Assembly (NCBI RefSeq): GCF_037911585.1
Contig: NZ_JBAJNS010000001.1
Coordinates: forward strand, 314,001-378,000
DNA from: Streptomyces sp. GSL17-111
GTDB lineage: Bacteria; Actinomycetota; Actinomycetes; Streptomycetales; Streptomycetaceae
Length of the DNA: 64,000 bases
Reading direction: 5' to 3'
Shown here: piece by piece, positions 41,869-50,376 of the stretch
How the letters are laid out: each line of letters starts with the position of its first letter
Numbering within the stretch: position 1 is the first letter of the stretch
The notes under the pieces: generated by a model
Told to the model about the DNA's origin: nothing
Database searches by the model: none
Seen by the model: the letters and a program-made list of their open reading frames with translations, nothing else
Position numbers and translations under genes: made by a program

Positions 41869-42787
41869 GGAGGTCCTCCAGGCGTACGGCCGTCCGCAGA
41901 CGACGGTAGGTGGCGGTGTCGACGTCCCCGGCCACGGGGCACACGACGGCGGCGGCGGACAGGGCGACGGCGTCCCGCAACACGTCCGGCCACGGCCGTC
42001 CGTCCGCGAGTCCGGCGGCCAGGGCGGCGACGCAGGCGTCACCGGCGCCCGTCGGATTGCCGCCGAGGTGCTCGGGCGGGACGGCGCGCCAGGCGCCGTC
42101 CGGGGTGTGGGCGCGCAGGCCGCCGGACCCGAATGAGGCCACGACGGACCGCGCGCCCGCGGCGCGCAACGCGTCCACCGCGGCGGCCGTGCCGGTGGCC
42201 GGAGCGGCGTTGGCGGCGGCGAGTTCGGCGGCGTTGGGCTTGACCACGTCGGGCGCTGCGGGGAGCGCCGCCCGCAGGGCGGTCCCGCCGGTGTCCAGCA
42301 CGGTGGGGACACCGGCCGCACGCGCCGCGCTGATCAGCCGCCCGTAGACGTCCGCCGGAAGCCCCGGCGGGACGCTGCCGGACAGGACCACGACCTCGGC
42401 GTGCCCGGCCAGGCGGGCGAAGTGGGCGCAGAAGGCCGCCCACTCAGGCGGTGCGACCGGTGGGCCCGGCTGGTTGAAGACGGTGGCGTCGCCGTCCTCC
42501 CGCGACACCACGGTGACGGTGCGCCGGGACTCCCCCGCCACGGTGAGGAGTTCGTCCCGCAGCCCGGCCGTGTCCAGTTCCGCGCGGAGGAGGTCGCCGG
42601 TCGGTCCGCCGACCAGTCCGGTGACGACCGTCTCCCGGCCCAGGGCCGCCAGGACGCGGGAGACGTTCACGCCCTTCCCACCGGCTCTGCGGTGGGTGGT
42701 GTCCACCCGGTGCGAGGTGTTCGGGCGGAGCCGGTCGACGAGGTAGGTGACGTCGAGTGCCGCGTTGAGCGTGACCGTGAGGATCAC
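41846..42787 (-). CDS. PfkB-family sugar-phosphate kinase (1-phosphofructokinase/tagatose-6-phosphate kinase type)
   Basis: 313 aa from GTG 42787, in a GTGA overlap with the ROK gene. N-terminal TVTLNAALDVTYLVD and GGKGVNVSRVLAALG are the substrate-binding start of the LacC/FruK subgroup, and NPTGAGDACVAALAAGL is the PfkB signature with the catalytic Asp. It phosphorylates a ketose phosphate at C1 or C6, making the bisphosphate that the adjacent aldolase cleaves. Confidence 0.75.
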   Translation of the reverse strand: MILTVTLNAALDVTYLVDRLRPNTSHRVDTTHRRAGGKGVNVSRVLAALGRETVVTGLVGGPTGDLLRAELDTAGLRDELLTVAGESRRTVTVVSREDGDATVFNQPGPPVAPPEWAAFCAHFARLAGHAEVVVLSGSVPPGLPADVYGRLISAARAAGVPTVLDTGGTALRAALPAAPDVVKPNAAELAAANAAPATGTAAAVDALRAAGARSVVASFGSGGLRAHTPDGAWRAVPPEHLGGNPTGAGDACVAALAAGLADGRPWPDVLRDAVALSAAAVVCPVAGDVDTATYRRLRTAVRLEDLHAPDTHR

Positions 42788-43812
42788 CGGAACACCACCC
42801 CGGCCGGACCGTGGCCGAGTGGGACGGGCGCCGGGTGCCCGCCGTCGGCGGCCCGCCACGCGGCGATGCCCGCGCCGACGCGTCCGGCGGCCTCCCCCAG
42901 TTCGGCGCGAACGACCTGCGGCCGGCGCTGGAAGGTGAGGCGGCGCGCGAGCCCCGCCCGGACGGGCGCCAGGAGCAGTTCCCCGGATTCGGCGAGCCCG
43001 CCGCCGACGACGACCAGTTCGGTGCCGAGCAACGTGGTCGCGGCGGCCAGCGCCGTGGCCAGCCCGTTCGCCGCGCGCTGCCACACGGCGCGGGCGGCGG
43101 GGTCACCGCCGGCCACCCGCGCGGCCACCTCCGCCGCGCCCGCCACGGTCCGCCCGGTGCGCGCGACGTACGCGGCCTCGACGGCGGCGGCCGAGGCGAC
43201 CGTCTCCAGGCACCCGCGGCCTCCGCAGGCGCACGGGTCGCCGTCCGGGGCGACGACGAGATGGCCCAGCTCCCCGGCGAGGCCCGCGCCCGTGACGGGG
43301 CGGCCGTCGCAGATCACGGCGGCCGCGACGCCGGTGCCCACCGCGACGCACAGGACGTCCCGCGCGCCCCGCGCCGCGCCGACGAGGGCCTCGGCCGTCC
43401 CGGCGGCCCGGACGTCGTGCCCGAGGGTGACGGGCAGCCCGGTCCGCCGCGTCAGCAGGGCGGCCAGCGGCACGTCGTGCCAGCCGAGGTTGACGGCGCG
43501 CAGGGCCCGGCCGGCCGGTTCGTCCACGATCCCCGGCACGACCACCCCGGCGTGGCGGACCGTCAGCGCGGCTGCCCGCGCCCGGGAGTCCAGCTCCCGG
43601 AGGGTGGCGGCGATCGCGTCGACGACGGCGTCGGGCCCCTGCCGCCGGGGGGTGGGTCTGCGCACGGTGGCCAGCGGCTCCAGCGCCCGGTCCAGCAGGA
43701 CGCCCTTCATGCCGGTGCCGCCGACGTCGAGGGCGATCACGCGGTCGCCGGACCGTACGCGGGCGCCCGGCGTACTCCGGTCACCGGGCGCGGCGCTCGG
43801 CGGCTCAGCCAC
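42784..43812 (-). CDS. ROK-family sugar kinase
   Basis: 342 aa. ALDVGGTGMKGVLLD is the phosphate-1 ATP motif, GHDVRAAGTAE is a substrate strand with the catalytic Asp, and CACGGRGCLETVAS is the zinc-binding ROK signature. No N-terminal helix-turn-helix, so a kinase (glucokinase or N-acetyl-hexosamine kinase type) rather than a repressor. It overlaps the SIS gene by 8 bp. In this operon it probably primes the incoming amino sugar or hexose. Confidence 0.8.
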   Translation of the reverse strand: MAEPPSAAPGDRSTPGARVRSGDRVIALDVGGTGMKGVLLDRALEPLATVRRPTPRRQGPDAVVDAIAATLRELDSRARAAALTVRHAGVVVPGIVDEPAGRALRAVNLGWHDVPLAALLTRRTGLPVTLGHDVRAAGTAEALVGAARGARDVLCVAVGTGVAAAVICDGRPVTGAGLAGELGHLVVAPDGDPCACGGRGCLETVASAAAVEAAYVARTGRTVAGAAEVAARVAGGDPAARAVWQRAANGLATALAAATTLLGTELVVVGGGLAESGELLLAPVRAGLARRLTFQRRPQVVRAELGEAAGRVGAGIAAWRAADGGHPAPVPLGHGPAGVVFR

Positions 43813-44764
43813 GGTCGGGCCCGAGCACGACCGAGCGCGTCAGATTGCGGGGGCGGTCGGGGTCCTGGCCCCGGGCGACCGCGCAGGCGACGGCGAGCCG
43901 CTGGGCGCGGACGAGGTCGGCGAGCGGGTCGAGGTCCTCGGGGCCGTCGCCGGAGGCCGCCACCAGGGTGCCGCCGACGCCCCGGACGTCGTCGGCGAGG
44001 CCGTCCGGCAGGGGGCCGAACGTCCACACGACGCGGCCGGGGGCGGTGATGCTGACGGGGCCGTGCCGGTACTCCATCGCGGGGTACGCCTCGGTCCACT
44101 CCCCCGCGGCCTCGCGCATCTTGAGCGCGGCCTCCAGGGCGAGCCCGTAGGTCCAGCCCGTCCCCAGGAAGGTGACCTGCTCCACCCCGGTGCCACCGCC
44201 CGCGAGGGCGTCGAGTGGATCGGCGAGCGCCCGCTCGGCGTCCCGCGCCGCGCGGGCGAGCGGGCGCACCCCGGCGGGCAGGGCGTCCTCCGCCTCCAGG
44301 TGGGCCCGGAGCAGGGCGAGGGTGGAGGTGGCGAACCGGGTCTGCACGACCGATTCCTCGTCGGCGAAGTCCAGCACGGCGACGGCGTCGGCGGCCCGCC
44401 GCACCGGCGTCGCCGGATCGGCGGTGACGGCGCCGGTCGGCGTGCCGCCCCTAAGGCGGGCGAGCAGGTCCAGCACCTCGGTGGTGGTGCCGGAGCGGGT
44501 GAGCGCGAGGACGCGGTCGTAGGAGCGGCCGTGGGGGAACTCGGAGGCGGCGAAGGCGTCCGTCTCCCCGTGGCCGCCCTGTTCGCGCAGGACGGCGTAG
44601 GACTGGGCCATGAACCAGGAGGTGCCGCAGCCGACGACCGCCACCCGCTCGCCCCTGCGGGGCAGCACGTCGGCGCACCGGGGGGCGAGGCGTGCCGCCC
44701 GGCGCCAGGTGCCGGGCTGGGAGGCGATCTCTTCTGCCGTGCGGGAGGAGGCTGCGATGGTCAT
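43805..44764 (-). CDS. SIS-domain sugar-phosphate isomerase/deaminase (AgaS-like)
   Basis: 319 aa from ATG 44764. Two SIS domains: the first has VVGCGTSWFMAQSYAVL (about residue 43) and LTRSGTTTEVLDLL; the second FLGTGWTYGLALEAALKMREAAG and AYPAMEYRHGP. Layout matches AgaS and the isomerase half of GlmS. With the downstream ROK kinase, PfkB kinase and aldolase this would turn an amino-sugar phosphate into a ketose phosphate and on to trioses. No transporter, deacetylase or regulator gene is adjacent. Confidence 0.75.
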   Translation of the reverse strand: MTIAASSRTAEEIASQPGTWRRAARLAPRCADVLPRRGERVAVVGCGTSWFMAQSYAVLREQGGHGETDAFAASEFPHGRSYDRVLALTRSGTTTEVLDLLARLRGGTPTGAVTADPATPVRRAADAVAVLDFADEESVVQTRFATSTLALLRAHLEAEDALPAGVRPLARAARDAERALADPLDALAGGGTGVEQVTFLGTGWTYGLALEAALKMREAAGEWTEAYPAMEYRHGPVSITAPGRVVWTFGPLPDGLADDVRGVGGTLVAASGDGPEDLDPLADLVRAQRLAVACAVARGQDPDRPRNLTRSVVLGPDRG

Positions 44765-44846
44765 ACGGGGAGACTCCTTGGGAGGCCGGTCCGTTCCGCT
44801 GTCCTGTCTGCGGGAGCAGCCCGACGCACTCTCATCGATTGTTTCT

Positions 44847-44870
44847 GCTCGAAGCTAGCTTGTTTCGAGC
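44847..44870. promoter_or_regulatory. Inverted-repeat operator before the sugar operon
   Basis: GCTCGAA (44847-44853) and TTCGAGC (44864-44870) are perfect inverted 7-mers with a 10-bp gap, 83 bp upstream of the SIS start. The region also repeats TGTTTC directly. It suits a DeoR- or GntR-type repressor; none is encoded nearby. Confidence 0.5.
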
Positions 44871-45015
44871 ATAACCGAGCACTCCAGTAGGGGGAACCGG
44901 TCTGCACCCGACCCGGCTCGCGCGTGGGTGCGGAGGACCCCGCCCGGCGTCCGGGCACACCGAAGCAGCCGCGCGGCGCGGCGCAGCACGGCACGGCGTC
45001 GACGCCCGGGGGCGG

Positions 45016-46209
45016 TCAGACGGCGAGCGGCGTGAAGCGGACGGGGAGATGGGTAAGGGCGCGGTGGAAGGGGCCCGGACGCCAGATCAGCTCGTCGCCG
45101 GGCACCGCCAGCTCCATGTCGCACAGCTGGCCGGTGAGCTGCTCGACGGCAGTCATGGCGATGAGCAGGGCCGGCTGCCGCGCGGGGCAGCGGTGCGGAC
45201 CCGCGCCCCAGGCGAGGTGGGCGCTCTGGCCCGACCGGACGTCGCGCTCACCGGCGCCGGGGGCGGCCTCGGCGTTGGCCGCGGCGTAGGAGACCAGCAC
45301 GGGCTCACCGGCCCGCAGCCGGTGGCCGTGGAACTCCAGGTCCTGGCGGGGGTAGTGGGCCGAGAAGGAGCTGAGCGGGGGGTCGCGCCACAGCACGTCG
45401 TCGATCGCCTCGCGCGCCGTCGTCGCACCGCCCAGGACGGAACCGGCGGCCTGCGGGCTGCTCAGGAGGTGGAACAGGGCGTTGCCGATGAGGTTCGTCG
45501 TCGGTTCGTGCCCCGCGCTCATGGTGAGGGTGATCTGGCGGACCGTCTCGTCGTTGTCCAGGTCGGCGCGGTGCCGCAGGAAGTACGACGTCAGATCCCT
45601 GCGCGGGGCGGCGCGGCGGTCGGCCACCAGGTCGGTGACGACGGCGACGAGGTCGGCGTAGGCCGCGGCGGCCTGTTCCCGTGACTCCAGCATCCCCGCC
45701 ATGCCGGCCACCAGGCGTTCGCTGTCCTCGGGCGGCACACCGAACCAGGTGTTGAAGACGTGCAGCGGCAACTGCCGGGCGTAGCCGTGGATGAGATCGG
45801 CGGTACCGGTGGCGGCGAAGCGGGCGACGAGCTGCCGGGCCACCTCGGTGACCTGGGACTGCAGCACGTGCGGCTGGATGAACGCCAGAGTGTCGTTGAT
45901 GGCCCGGCGGTAGCGGGCGTGGACCTCACCGTCGCTGAACAGGGCCGTCGGGCGGTAGCCGAGCATGGGCAGGATGGGCGAGTCCGGTGGCAGCGTCGCC
46001 TGCCACCGGCGCGGGTCGCGGGTGAAGCGGTGCTCGTCGCGCAGCAGGTCCAGTGCCGTCTGGTAGTCCACGACGAGGGTCGCCTCGACCCCGGGGCTCA
46101 GCGCGACGCGCGCGAGGGGCCCCTGGGCCCGCAGTCGCGCGTAGTGGCCGTGCGGGTCGGCGGCGAAGGCGGGCCCGTAGAGGGCGAGCGGGGCGGTCTG
46201 CGTGGTCAC
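45016..46209 (-). CDS. cvnE: Cytochrome P450 of the conservon (CvnE)
   Basis: 397 aa. The heme-binding loop AWGAGPHRCPAR carries the axial Cys, SAGHEPTTNLI is the I-helix oxygen-activation motif, and the K-helix region ATTAREAIDDVLW is recognisable. GTG 46209 overlaps the cvnD stop (GTGA). In Streptomyces conservons the fifth gene is often such a P450; its substrate is unknown. Last gene of the operon. Confidence 0.85.
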   Translation of the reverse strand: MTTQTAPLALYGPAFAADPHGHYARLRAQGPLARVALSPGVEATLVVDYQTALDLLRDEHRFTRDPRRWQATLPPDSPILPMLGYRPTALFSDGEVHARYRRAINDTLAFIQPHVLQSQVTEVARQLVARFAATGTADLIHGYARQLPLHVFNTWFGVPPEDSERLVAGMAGMLESREQAAAAYADLVAVVTDLVADRRAAPRRDLTSYFLRHRADLDNDETVRQITLTMSAGHEPTTNLIGNALFHLLSSPQAAGSVLGGATTAREAIDDVLWRDPPLSSFSAHYPRQDLEFHGHRLRAGEPVLVSYAAANAEAAPGAGERDVRSGQSAHLAWGAGPHRCPARQPALLIAMTAVEQLTGQLCDMELAVPGDELIWRPGPFHRALTHLPVRFTPLAV

Positions 46210-46829
46210 GGTCGGTCCTCCGGTGCGGTCCGGTCGTCCTCGGGCAGGCGCGCCAGCACGTGCTCGCTGAGGGCCACCAGGGCCCGCGCGCATCCGGCCC
46301 GCTCCCGGGCGTCGAGCTGGAGGAGGGGCGTGCGCGGGTGCAGGTCCAGGTGCTTGCGCAGCACCTCGTCGGGGTGGTGGGGGGATTCGGGGAAGGTGTT
46401 CACCGCCACGACGTACGGCAGGCCCTGCTCCTCCACCAGGTCCATCACCTCGAACGAGTGGTCCAGGCGACGGGTGTCGGCCAGCACGAGGGCGCCGAGG
46501 GCGCCGCGCGCGATGTCCTGCCACAGCGGCAGGAAGCGGTGCTGGCCGGGGGTGCCGAACAGGTAGAGGACCAGGTCGTCGTCGAGGGTCAGCCGGCCGA
46601 AGTCGGTGGCCACCGTGGTGGTGGTCTTGCCCGGGACGCCGACGAGGTCGTCGTGCGGGGCGCTCGCCTGCGTCATCACCTCCTCGGTGTGCAGCGTGGG
46701 GATCTCCGACAGGGTGCGGATGAACGTCGTCTTGCCCACCGCGAAGGGGCCGGTGACGACGATCTTCATCAACGTCTGGTCCCGGTCGGGCAGATAGCCG
46801 ATGCGGTCAGTGGAGGGCGCGGAGTCCAA
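46206..46829 (-). CDS. cvnD: Conservon GTPase (CvnD)
   Basis: 207 aa starting at TTG 46829, inside the end of cvnC; the residues before the first Met (MKIVVTG, codon 46769) match the normal CvnD start, so TTG is preferred. P-loop GPFAVGKT, switch region TTTTVATDFG, FGTPGQHRF in place of the usual DxxG-type motif, and VAVNTFP for base recognition (NKxD replaced). CvnD is a Ras-like GTPase that assembles with CvnA-C into a membrane-associated G-protein-like signalling complex. Confidence 0.85.
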   Translation of the reverse strand: MDSAPSTDRIGYLPDRDQTLMKIVVTGPFAVGKTTFIRTLSEIPTLHTEEVMTQASAPHDDLVGVPGKTTTTVATDFGRLTLDDDLVLYLFGTPGQHRFLPLWQDIARGALGALVLADTRRLDHSFEVMDLVEEQGLPYVVAVNTFPESPHHPDEVLRKHLDLHPRTPLLQLDARERAGCARALVALSEHVLARLPEDDRTAPEDRP

Positions 46830-47169
46830 CGAGGAGCCTCTCGACGAGCGTGCGGTCGATGCGCTGCGCGGGCGGAACGGGGGGACGGATGAGCAGGTGG
46901 CCCGACTCGACGAGGTCGGCCGCCAGGAAGACGGCCGCGCTCACGGGGAGCCGCAGGTGTGCGGCGCACTCGACCAGGGTCAGCGGTCCCGGTTGCAGCA
47001 GCCGCCACAGCCGGTGGTGCTCCTGGCCGAACCCGTCCGACGGCGTGCTGTCGGACCGGGTGAGGATCGCCAGCCGGTCGTACCCAGCCGCCCGGCGGCC
47101 GGCCGGTGCGGCCCGGCCGCCGGTCACCAGGTAGGCGGGGACCAGCCGGCGGCCGGGCGGCGGCTTCAC
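46807..47169 (-). CDS. cvnC: Conservon DUF742 protein (CvnC)
   Basis: 120 aa from ATG 47169. LVPAYLVTGGRA near the N-terminus, then a winged-helix-like region (LTLVECAAHLRLPVSAAVFLAADLVESGHLLIR) are DUF742 hallmarks. It links the sensor and GTPase parts of the conservon complex. It overlaps cvnB by 4 bp and cvnD by 23 bp. Confidence 0.85.
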   Translation of the reverse strand: MKPPPGRRLVPAYLVTGGRAAPAGRRAAGYDRLAILTRSDSTPSDGFGQEHHRLWRLLQPGPLTLVECAAHLRLPVSAAVFLAADLVESGHLLIRPPVPPAQRIDRTLVERLLVGLRALH

Positions 47170-47573
47170 TGCTCCCGGGCCGGTGCGCCGAGCGCCCTGG
47201 ACATCGCCGCCACCTGGACCTGCATCTGGTAGGCGATGTTGCCCAACTGGGCCTCCGGGCCGGCGTACACGGCCAGTGACGTGTTGCGGCCCGCCGGGAC
47301 GATGATGGCGAAACCGTTCTCCGACTCCACCACCGTCTGCGCCAGGCGCGGTGCCTCCTCACCGGTGAAGGCCGTGGTGAACGCGCGGGCGGCCGCGTGG
47401 AGGGTGGCGCCCATGGCGGCGACGCGCTCACCGGCCGCCCGGTCCAGTGAGGCGGACGCGCCCTCCACCAGGCCGTCACCGGTCGCGATCACGGCGTGCA
47501 GGACTCCGGGCAGCTCCAGGAGCGGCTCCAGCACCCAGGACAGGTCTTCTCTGATCTCGCCGGTCGCGCTCAA
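47166..47573 (-). CDS. cvnB: Conservon roadblock/LC7 protein (CvnB)
   Basis: 135 aa starting at TTG 47573 (TTGA overlap with the cvnA stop), reading SATGEIREDLSWVLEPLLELPG as family members do. Roadblock/LC7 fold: HAVIATGDGLVEGASASLD and FAIIVPAGRNTSLAVYAG. It likely acts as a GTPase-activating or scaffold partner of CvnD. Confidence 0.85.
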   Translation of the reverse strand: MSATGEIREDLSWVLEPLLELPGVLHAVIATGDGLVEGASASLDRAAGERVAAMGATLHAAARAFTTAFTGEEAPRLAQTVVESENGFAIIVPAGRNTSLAVYAGPEAQLGNIAYQMQVQVAAMSRALGAPAREQ

Positions 47574-49138
47574 CGCTCGTCGTCTCCTTCGTGGCTGTGC
47601 CTGATCGGGGCGGCGCCGGACGCCGCACTGGTGTCCGCCGCGTGCGCGGTGTCGGACCGGGGCGCGGTGTCGGCGCCCGCCCCGGCCGCGCTGCGGCCGT
47701 CGGTCGTGCCCTCCTGGAGCGCCGCCCAACGGGCCGCCGCCTGCTCGGGTGTCCGGACGGGGGGTGTGGTGTCCTCGTTCCCCGTCTCGGCCTGGCCGGA
47801 GGCGGCACCGGGCCGGGGCGAGCGGCGTCGGCGCGTGGGCAGGGAAGCGGAGCCGCCCGCCGGGGGCGGTGCGGTCGGCGCCTCGGCTGGCGGCGCGGAG
47901 GCCCTCGCGGGCTCGGCGGGCTCGGCGGCGGGCGGCTCACCGGGGGCCTCACCTGGGCCTTCACCTGGGCCGTCGTCAGGGCCGGGGGCCCGCCGGACGG
48001 GGGCGGGCCGCACCGGCTCGGGCGTGAGGACGGAGAGGTCGTGCTCGGTGTCCACCAACGTGAGCAGGTGGTCGGGCACGCGGACGATGGCCCGCACCCC
48101 GCCGTACGGCGAGGGCTCGACGTGGCAGGCGAAACCGTACTGCCGGGCCAGCTTGCCGATGACCGCGAAGCCGGTCTGCGGTGGGTTGCCGAGCTCGGTG
48201 AGCAGGACGCCGGAAGGACCGTCGAGCAGGCGGCGGGCCCGGTCGAGCTGGTCGGTGTCGATACCGATGCCCGCGTCGTCGATGACCACCACCGCGCCCT
48301 GTCCGCCCTGCTGGACGGTCACGGGGATCTCCGTCTCGGGGTGCGAGTAGGCCGTGGCGTTGGCGAGGAGTTCCGCGAAGGTGATGACCAGGGGCTCGGC
48401 GGCGCGGGCGGCGACGGCGAGCCGCTGCTCCCGCAGATGGTTCGCGATCTTGACGCGCCCGTACCCCGGCACCCGGGACTGCGCGCCGAGCAGCGTCTCG
48501 ACGAGGGGGGAGTCGGTCCGCGCGAGTCCCGGCCACGCCTCGCACAGCACGGCCGTCGCCTGGATGCGGCGCAGGGCCAGTTCGTTGCGGAAGTCCAGCT
48601 CCAGCAGCCTGGGGTCGTCGTGCTCGTGCTGGAGCCGCGTCAGGAGGTTCTGCGCCTGGTGCAACAGGGTCTGCACCTTCGCGGTGGCACCGCGCATGGC
48701 CGCCCGCGCCGCCGCGTCCACCCGGGCGCGCTCGTCGAGGACGGCCGTGGTGCAGGCGGTCAGCACCGCTTCCATGGCCCGGCCCGCCTCCGCGCCGGGA
48801 CGGTCGCGGTGGAGGGGCCCGGGCGGCGTGAGGTCGGGGTGGACGAGGGCGAGCGCGGCGGCCGGAACGCGTTCGGCGGCCAGGTGCCCCAGCTCCTCCG
48901 TGAGCTCCCGGGTCGACCGCTCGGCGACGGCGGCCCGTTCCTCCGCACGCGTCACTGCGGCCTGCAGCCCGGCGAGCTGCCGGTCCCGCTCGGCCAGGTG
49001 CGCGGCGTGCTGCGCGGCCGTCCCCTCCGCCGCCTCGGCCCGCCGCAGCGCGTACTGCCGCGCCCGGGCCAGGCCGAGGGCGGCGAGGACGGCGGCCAGG
49101 GCGACGGCCGACGCCGTGACCAGCGCGATCTCAGTCAT
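47570..49138 (-). CDS. cvnA: Conservon sensor histidine-kinase-like protein (CvnA)
   Basis: 522 aa from ATG 49138 with AAGGAA upstream. One N-terminal membrane segment (ALVTASAVALAAVLAALGLA), a coiled-coil rich in Ala/Glu/Arg (to about residue 90), a nitrate-sensor-kinase-like helical region, then an HATPase domain with N-box ELLANATAYS, G1 DDAGIGI and G2 TGFAVIGKLARQYG. The last ~130 residues are Pro/Ala/Gly-rich and disordered. No classical phospho-acceptor His box is seen; it is thought to signal to CvnB-D. Confidence 0.85.
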   Translation of the reverse strand: MTEIALVTASAVALAAVLAALGLARARQYALRRAEAAEGTAAQHAAHLAERDRQLAGLQAAVTRAEERAAVAERSTRELTEELGHLAAERVPAAALALVHPDLTPPGPLHRDRPGAEAGRAMEAVLTACTTAVLDERARVDAAARAAMRGATAKVQTLLHQAQNLLTRLQHEHDDPRLLELDFRNELALRRIQATAVLCEAWPGLARTDSPLVETLLGAQSRVPGYGRVKIANHLREQRLAVAARAAEPLVITFAELLANATAYSHPETEIPVTVQQGGQGAVVVIDDAGIGIDTDQLDRARRLLDGPSGVLLTELGNPPQTGFAVIGKLARQYGFACHVEPSPYGGVRAIVRVPDHLLTLVDTEHDLSVLTPEPVRPAPVRRAPGPDDGPGEGPGEAPGEPPAAEPAEPARASAPPAEAPTAPPPAGGSASLPTRRRRSPRPGAASGQAETGNEDTTPPVRTPEQAAARWAALQEGTTDGRSAAGAGADTAPRSDTAHAADTSAASGAAPIRHSHEGDDER

Positions 49139-49234
49139 GAACACTTCCTTGAACCGGCCCTGCGGGCCGTGCTGTCCGTGCTGTCCTAACGGTCCGGGCC
49201 GGGGTTCTCCCGCGCTTCCCGGGCCGCGGTCCGG

Positions 49235-50206
49235 TCAGGTCTCCAGCTCCGCGGCGAGCGCCGCGACCTCACCGAACAGGTCGAGGACGTTGGGCGTTTC
49301 GGCCGGACCGAGGTGACGGTATTCGGTACCGATGGTGATGACCAGACGTTCGGGCAGGGCCAGTTCGGGGAAGCGGTTCTCCGCCACGACCCGGCGGGCG
49401 GCTTCGAGCGCCGGGACGCCCTCCTTGTGGAAGGCGTGGGCACGCTCACGCACGTAGCCGAGATAGCCGATGTGGTCGCGCACTCCGGCCCGGTCCAGCA
49501 CCGGGCCGTGGCCGGGGACGACCGTCTCGGCGCCGGTGGCCAGGACGCGTTCGCAGGCGTCGATGACGCTGCTGAGCGGTCCCGCCCAGTGCACCGCGTG
49601 GTCGCCGGGCCGCCGGGCGGTGGAGGCGAAGATGACGTCGCCGCAGAAGACGGTCCCCTGCCCCGGCAGGTGGACCATGAGGTCGCCGGTCGTGTGGGCG
49701 GGCGGCAGCGCCGTCAGGCGCACCTCGTGCTCGCCGACGCGGAACTCCAACTCGCCCCGGAACAGGGTGGTGGGCCGCACGGGATCGGTGTCGGACCAGT
49801 CGAAGACGCCGAAGTGCCGTTTGAGGTAGGAGCCCAGCGGAGTGGCGGGGTCGCCGCCCTGCACGAGGGCGTGCTGCTGTCGCGGGTCGGGCTCGAAGTG
49901 GGTGTGCTCCAGGGCCTCGCGGGTGGCGATCAGTTCGGCGTCCGGGACGATGCCCGACCCCCAGAAGTGGTCGCCGTTGGCGTGGGTGACGACGACGCGG
50001 TCGACGCCGACCCCGGGCGGCAGCAGGCTCCGGCTCGCGGCGAGGAACTCGGCCGCCCGGTTCCGGTCGTAGGGCGTGTCGATCCACAGCGCGGTGTCGT
50101 CACCGACGAGCAGCCCGCAGTTGGCCAGCCCCCATCCCCGCCGGGGCGGGAGCCAGGCGTACAGCGCGTCGTCGAGTCGCTCCAGATGAGCCGCGGAAGT
50201 CGTCAT
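49235..50206 (-). CDS. Metallo-beta-lactamase-fold hydrolase
   Basis: 323 aa from ATG 50206. MBL fold with VVVTHANGDHFWGSG, LPPAHTTGDLMVHLPG, TVFCGDVIFAS and VVPGHGPVLDR. The usual HxHxDH motif reads HxNxDH, so one zinc ligand is replaced by Asn; the other ligands are kept. Close in layout to SoxH/quinoprotein-relay MBL proteins and glyoxalase II-like enzymes; substrate unknown. Divergent from the DUF2252 gene; 170 bp between them. Confidence 0.75.
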   Translation of the reverse strand: MTTSAAHLERLDDALYAWLPPRRGWGLANCGLLVGDDTALWIDTPYDRNRAAEFLAASRSLLPPGVGVDRVVVTHANGDHFWGSGIVPDAELIATREALEHTHFEPDPRQQHALVQGGDPATPLGSYLKRHFGVFDWSDTDPVRPTTLFRGELEFRVGEHEVRLTALPPAHTTGDLMVHLPGQGTVFCGDVIFASTARRPGDHAVHWAGPLSSVIDACERVLATGAETVVPGHGPVLDRAGVRDHIGYLGYVRERAHAFHKEGVPALEAARRVVAENRFPELALPERLVITIGTEYRHLGPAETPNVLDLFGEVAALAAELET

Positions 50207-50376
50207 ACGGGCAATTATGGCTTCCTTACGATCAGTTGAGGATACGGAGCCGTCAACCGGTGGCATACCGGCGGACCGGCGCCATGGACGGCCGCTCCCG
50301 GCCGCTTCACCCGGCCGGACACGGACGGTACGGTCGGAGCCGTCGAGATACACAGTGCGTACAGGGGGTGGCCGGG

